DNA of 64,000 nucleotides, from positions 29,129 through 93,128 of the forward strand of contig JAGIAH010000016.1 in assembly GCA_017744915.1 (NCBI GenBank). The letters are read 5' to 3'. The stretch comes from Agrobacterium tumefaciens. Lineage in GTDB: Bacteria > Pseudomonadota > Alphaproteobacteria > Rhizobiales > Rhizobiaceae. Positions 61,532 through 64,000 of this stretch are shown piece by piece. The notes below the pieces were generated by a model that did not search any database, was not told the origin of the DNA, and worked only from the letters and a program-made list of their open reading frames with translations. Numbering within the stretch: position 1 is the first letter of the stretch; every line of letters begins with the position of its first letter. The position numbers and the translations under genes were made by a program.

Positions 61532-62548
61532 ATGCGCGCCATCGGTTACAAAACGAGCCAGCCCATCACCGCCACGGACGCCCTCATCGATATCGACCTG
61601 CCCCAGCCGGAGGCGAAGGGACACGACATTCTGGTGGAGGTAAAGGCGGTTTCGGTGAACCCTGTGGACACCAAGGTGCGCCGCAACCAGTCGCCGGAAA
61701 ATGGCGCCACCCGCGTGCTGGGTTTTGACGCTTCGGGCGTGGTGAAGGCCGTCGGCGACAAGGTCTCGCTGTTCAGGCCGGGAGACGAGGTATTTTACGC
61801 CGGTGTCATCAACCGTCCGGGCTCCAACAGCGAATTCCATCTGGTCGATGAGCGCATCGTCGGCGCCAAGCCGAAATCACTGAATTTCGAAGAGGCCGCC
61901 GCCCTGCCGCTGACGGCAATCACAGCTTATGAGACCCTGTTTGACCGGCTGCGGGTGAAGGAGCCGGTTCCGGGCGCTGCCAATGCTATTCTGGTGATCG
62001 GCGGCGCCGGCGGTGTCGGCTCGATCGCCATCCAGCTTCTGAGAGCGTTGACGGATCTCACCGTCATCGCCACGGCGTCGCGGCCGGAAACCATGGAGTG
62101 GGCGAAGGAACTGGGCGCGCATCATGTCGTTGATCACAGCAAGCCGATCGCACCGCAGGTGGAGGCACTCGGTCTCGGTGCGCCGGGCTTCGTATTCTCG
62201 ACTACCCATAGCGATATCCACGCCGCCGACAGCGTGGCGGCCATCGCACCACAGGGCCGTTTTGCGCTGATCGACGATCCGGCCGGCGGTTTCGACGTCA
62301 TGGCCTTCAAGCGCAAATGTGTATCGATTCACTGGGAAATGATGTTCGCCCGCGCGGTTTTCGGAACCCCTGACATGATCGAGCAGCACAGGCTGCTGAA
62401 CCATGTCGCGCAACTGGTGGACGCCGGCAAGATCAGGACGACACTGACCGAGGTTTTTGGCACCATCAATGCCGCAAATCTCATCAAGGCGCATGCCCTG
62501 ATCGAGAGCAACACGGCCAGGGGCAAGATCGTGCTTTCGGGCTTCTGA
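61532..62548 (+). CDS. Zinc-independent quinone oxidoreductase-like MDR protein
   Basis: A 338-residue medium-chain dehydrogenase of the ZADH/quinone-reductase group: DILVEVKAVSVNPVDTKVRR, LGFDASGVVKAVGDKVSLFR, and the NADPH loop IGGAGGVGSIAIQLL. The zinc-binding Cys cluster is absent, as in NADPH:quinone oxidoreductases. GGAGAC precedes ATG 61532. Its expression is probably controlled by the divergent HxlR. Confidence 0.9.
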   Translation: MRAIGYKTSQPITATDALIDIDLPQPEAKGHDILVEVKAVSVNPVDTKVRRNQSPENGATRVLGFDASGVVKAVGDKVSLFRPGDEVFYAGVINRPGSNSEFHLVDERIVGAKPKSLNFEEAAALPLTAITAYETLFDRLRVKEPVPGAANAILVIGGAGGVGSIAIQLLRALTDLTVIATASRPETMEWAKELGAHHVVDHSKPIAPQVEALGLGAPGFVFSTTHSDIHAADSVAAIAPQGRFALIDDPAGGFDVMAFKRKCVSIHWEMMFARAVFGTPDMIEQHRLLNHVAQLVDAGKIRTTLTEVFGTINAANLIKAHALIESNTARGKIVLSGF

Positions 62549-62632
62549 TCGACGCGGAAGCGTCCGTATCGCGGACGCCTCTGCCCCTTTGGGGATATCC
62601 GTGCCGCGCGCGAAAACCGCGCGGCCATTCCA

Positions 62633-63373
62633 TCAATCGTCGTCCGGATCTTCCGGGCAAGGCCAGGAGGCCGGTGCGGTCAGGCCATTCGGCAATTTGG
62701 TCTTGGCGTCGCCGCAGGCAATGTCGATCTGCTTCTGGTCGAGCCCGGTGGCTGTCGAAAGATCGACCCCTTCGATACGGGTGAGCAGCAGGAAGGCGCT
62801 GGTGAAATCCACCGGCCCGCCAAGCGTGGCCCCGCCGAAACGGGCGCGCGACAGGTTGGTCAGGGAAAATTTCGAGCCGTTCAGCGATGCGCCTTCGAAA
62901 TCGGCCCGCCCGAGTTCGGCCTTGGTGAAATCCGTACCGTCGAGCTTGGTCTTCTCAAATTTGGTCCGCTGCATTTCGGCATTGATGAATTTGGCGTTGG
63001 TGGCGTCGGCGGCGGAAAAATCGCTGCGATAGGCTTCCACCTTGGTCAGATTGGCGCCCTGCAGATTGGCCTCACCCAGAGCCGCGCGGATGAGCTTTGC
63101 CTTTTCCAGATTGGCGCCCTTCAGCGACGAGCCGCGCAGATCGGTATAGGTGAAATCCGTGCCGTAAAGCATCGCCGAATCGAGATTGCTGCCGCCCAGC
63201 ATCAGCAGGCGCTTGTTGCATTCGCGCCAGTCGATGCCGGCCATGGCGTCGGTGCGGCAGCTGGCTGCCGCCAGCGGGCCGCCGCTGAAAGAAACAGCAA
63301 CCATGGCCACCGCCGCGGCACCTGTGATGAACCTTGTCTTCCGAACGATATTCAGCCTTTGAAAGCCGGACAT
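62633..63373 (-). CDS. Pentapeptide-repeat exported protein
   Basis: A 246-residue protein with a hydrophobic N-terminal export signal (FITGAAAVAMVAVSFSG) and a long run of pentapeptide repeats (YTDLRGSSLKGANLEKAKLI ... FTKAELGRADFEGASLNGSK), each centred on Leu/Phe. The C-terminal segment has two Cys (IDIACGDAKT, SWPCPED), maybe a disulfide. Function unknown; it is not a Qnr-type gyrase protector by location since it is exported. Confidence 0.85.
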   Translation of the reverse strand: MSGFQRLNIVRKTRFITGAAAVAMVAVSFSGGPLAAASCRTDAMAGIDWRECNKRLLMLGGSNLDSAMLYGTDFTYTDLRGSSLKGANLEKAKLIRAALGEANLQGANLTKVEAYRSDFSAADATNAKFINAEMQRTKFEKTKLDGTDFTKAELGRADFEGASLNGSKFSLTNLSRARFGGATLGGPVDFTSAFLLLTRIEGVDLSTATGLDQKQIDIACGDAKTKLPNGLTAPASWPCPEDPDDD

Positions 63374-63805
63374 TCTCTCACTCCCTGCCGCCGGGCGACA
63401 GCATCTAGGACCCTATGGACATTCAAGGCGTTACCGCATTGCCGGCCCGCAAGCCACGGGCGACGCGACGTTACAACACCCCAACATCCTATATGTAAGA
63501 AATCGAAGAGCAATCCACAAATACTGACGGGAAAGCGGCCGTGGGCGCTGCTCCTGCGTCGTGGCAAACGCAATGCGGCGGCCGGCGCTTGCGCGCCCGG
63601 GTTGCAGGAATGAGTTTCGGCAGGCAGAAACGGCGCGCTCCGCAAAGGCCGCCATCATCTCCGGTCGCGTAGAACAGTCGCGAGCGGTGCGAACAAACTC
63701 GACGTCATCCTCGGGCCTGTCCCGAGGATCCATCCACATATCGTAAAATCATCCGTTGCAGATGCTCGGGACCAGCCCGAGCATGACGAACGGATGCTCA
63801 CCCCA
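63374..63805. other. Intergenic region with repeat
   Basis: A 432-bp gap with the palindromic repeat at 63702-63788 and no convincing gene. A terminator for the ETF-QO gene is not obvious. Confidence 0.5.
63702..63788. repeat. Second palindromic repeat family, copy 5 (divergent)
   Basis: GTCATCCTCGGGCCTGTCCC at the left and GGGACCAGCCCGAGCATGAC at the right form a long imperfect palindrome. The ends match the family, but the centre differs from the other copies. Confidence 0.65.
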
Positions 63806-64000
63806 TCACATATTGGCGTAAACCGGCCCCTCGCCGCCCTGCGGCGGCACCCAGTTGATGTTCTGGTTCGGGTCCTTGATGTCGCAGGTCTTGCAGTGGA
63901 CGCAGTTCTGGGCGTTGATGACGTAAACTTGCCTGCCGTCCTTCTCCACCCATTCGTAAACGCCCGCCGGACAATAACGCGTGGAGGGCCCGGCATAGAC
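63806..64000 (-). CDS. Electron-transfer flavoprotein-ubiquinone oxidoreductase, C-terminal end (partial)
   Basis: Read from the right edge, 64 codons end in TGA at 63806. The protein ends [40 protein letters not shown] and [16 protein letters not shown], the 4Fe-4S cluster-binding tail of ETF-QO (the CxxCxxC set). ETF-QO passes electrons from ETF to ubiquinone. The start lies outside the window. Confidence 0.95.
   Translation of the reverse strand, partial: VYAGPSTRYCPAGVYEWVEKDGRQVYVINAQNCVHCKTCDIKDPNQNINWVPPQGGEGPVYANM

Overview
The window looks like a piece of the circular chromosome of an Agrobacterium/Rhizobium-type alphaproteobacterium, most likely the Agrobacterium tumefaciens complex. 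The basis is a high-GC genome with rhizobial short palindromic repeats between genes, a RopA-type porin, a short alphaproteobacterial Psd next to PssA, a single long Rsh (RelA/SpoT) next to rpoZ, and several small proteins of rhizobial type. This is recognition from the sequence, not a database match.

Layout. 0-4 kb: end of an ABC exporter, phosphatidylserine synthesis and decarboxylation (psd, pssA), and a two-receiver diguanylate cyclase. 4-11.5 kb: SRAP DNA-crosslink protein with a YnfA-like membrane protein, a Nudix hydrolase, small rhizobial proteins, a ygfZ / HD-hydrolase / dual-specificity-phosphatase cluster, an MscS channel, and zinT behind a near-perfect Zur-type box. 11.5-16.2 kb: an NMT1/THI5-type ABC importer diverging from a fusion of an MhqO-like dioxygenase and an MhqD-like esterase. 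16.3-25 kb: a DUF2339 membrane protein, an HD phosphohydrolase, a MOSC protein, an AT-rich orphan membrane protein, an MFS carrier, recO, and two regulators lying between recO and era. 25-29 kb: the conserved minus-strand operon DUF2062-acpS-lepB-rnc-era. 29-36.8 kb: DUF3563, rsh, rpoZ, a NYN-domain protein, a globin-coupled chemoreceptor, smpB and dapA. 37-41 kb: a soluble lytic transglycosylase, a porin and tRNA-Ser(GCU). 41-50 kb: small proteins, an HpaI-type aldolase with a ferredoxin-reductase-like flavoprotein, a PilZ-like protein, a multicopper oxidase translationally coupled to a ZIP transporter, a HisC-like aminotransferase, a Sel1 protein and a DUF2147 protein. 50-64 kb: a P-loop kinase, AMP nucleosidase, a VapBC toxin-antitoxin pair, OsmC, an omega-aminotransferase, a lipid-kinase-like protein, an MFS exporter, mgtE with a structured leader, uppP, an HxlR regulator with a divergent quinone-oxidoreductase-like gene, a pentapeptide protein, and the end of ETF-ubiquinone oxidoreductase.

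Most of the window is core chromosome: envelope and lipid synthesis, RNA processing, the stringent response, metal homeostasis. No prophage, insertion sequence, integrase or CRISPR array is visible. The parts most worth a second look are the oxidase-ZIP pair, the dioxygenase-esterase fusion, the vapBC operator that also covers the ribosome binding site, the degenerate diguanylate cyclase, and several unexplained inverted repeats and leader structures.
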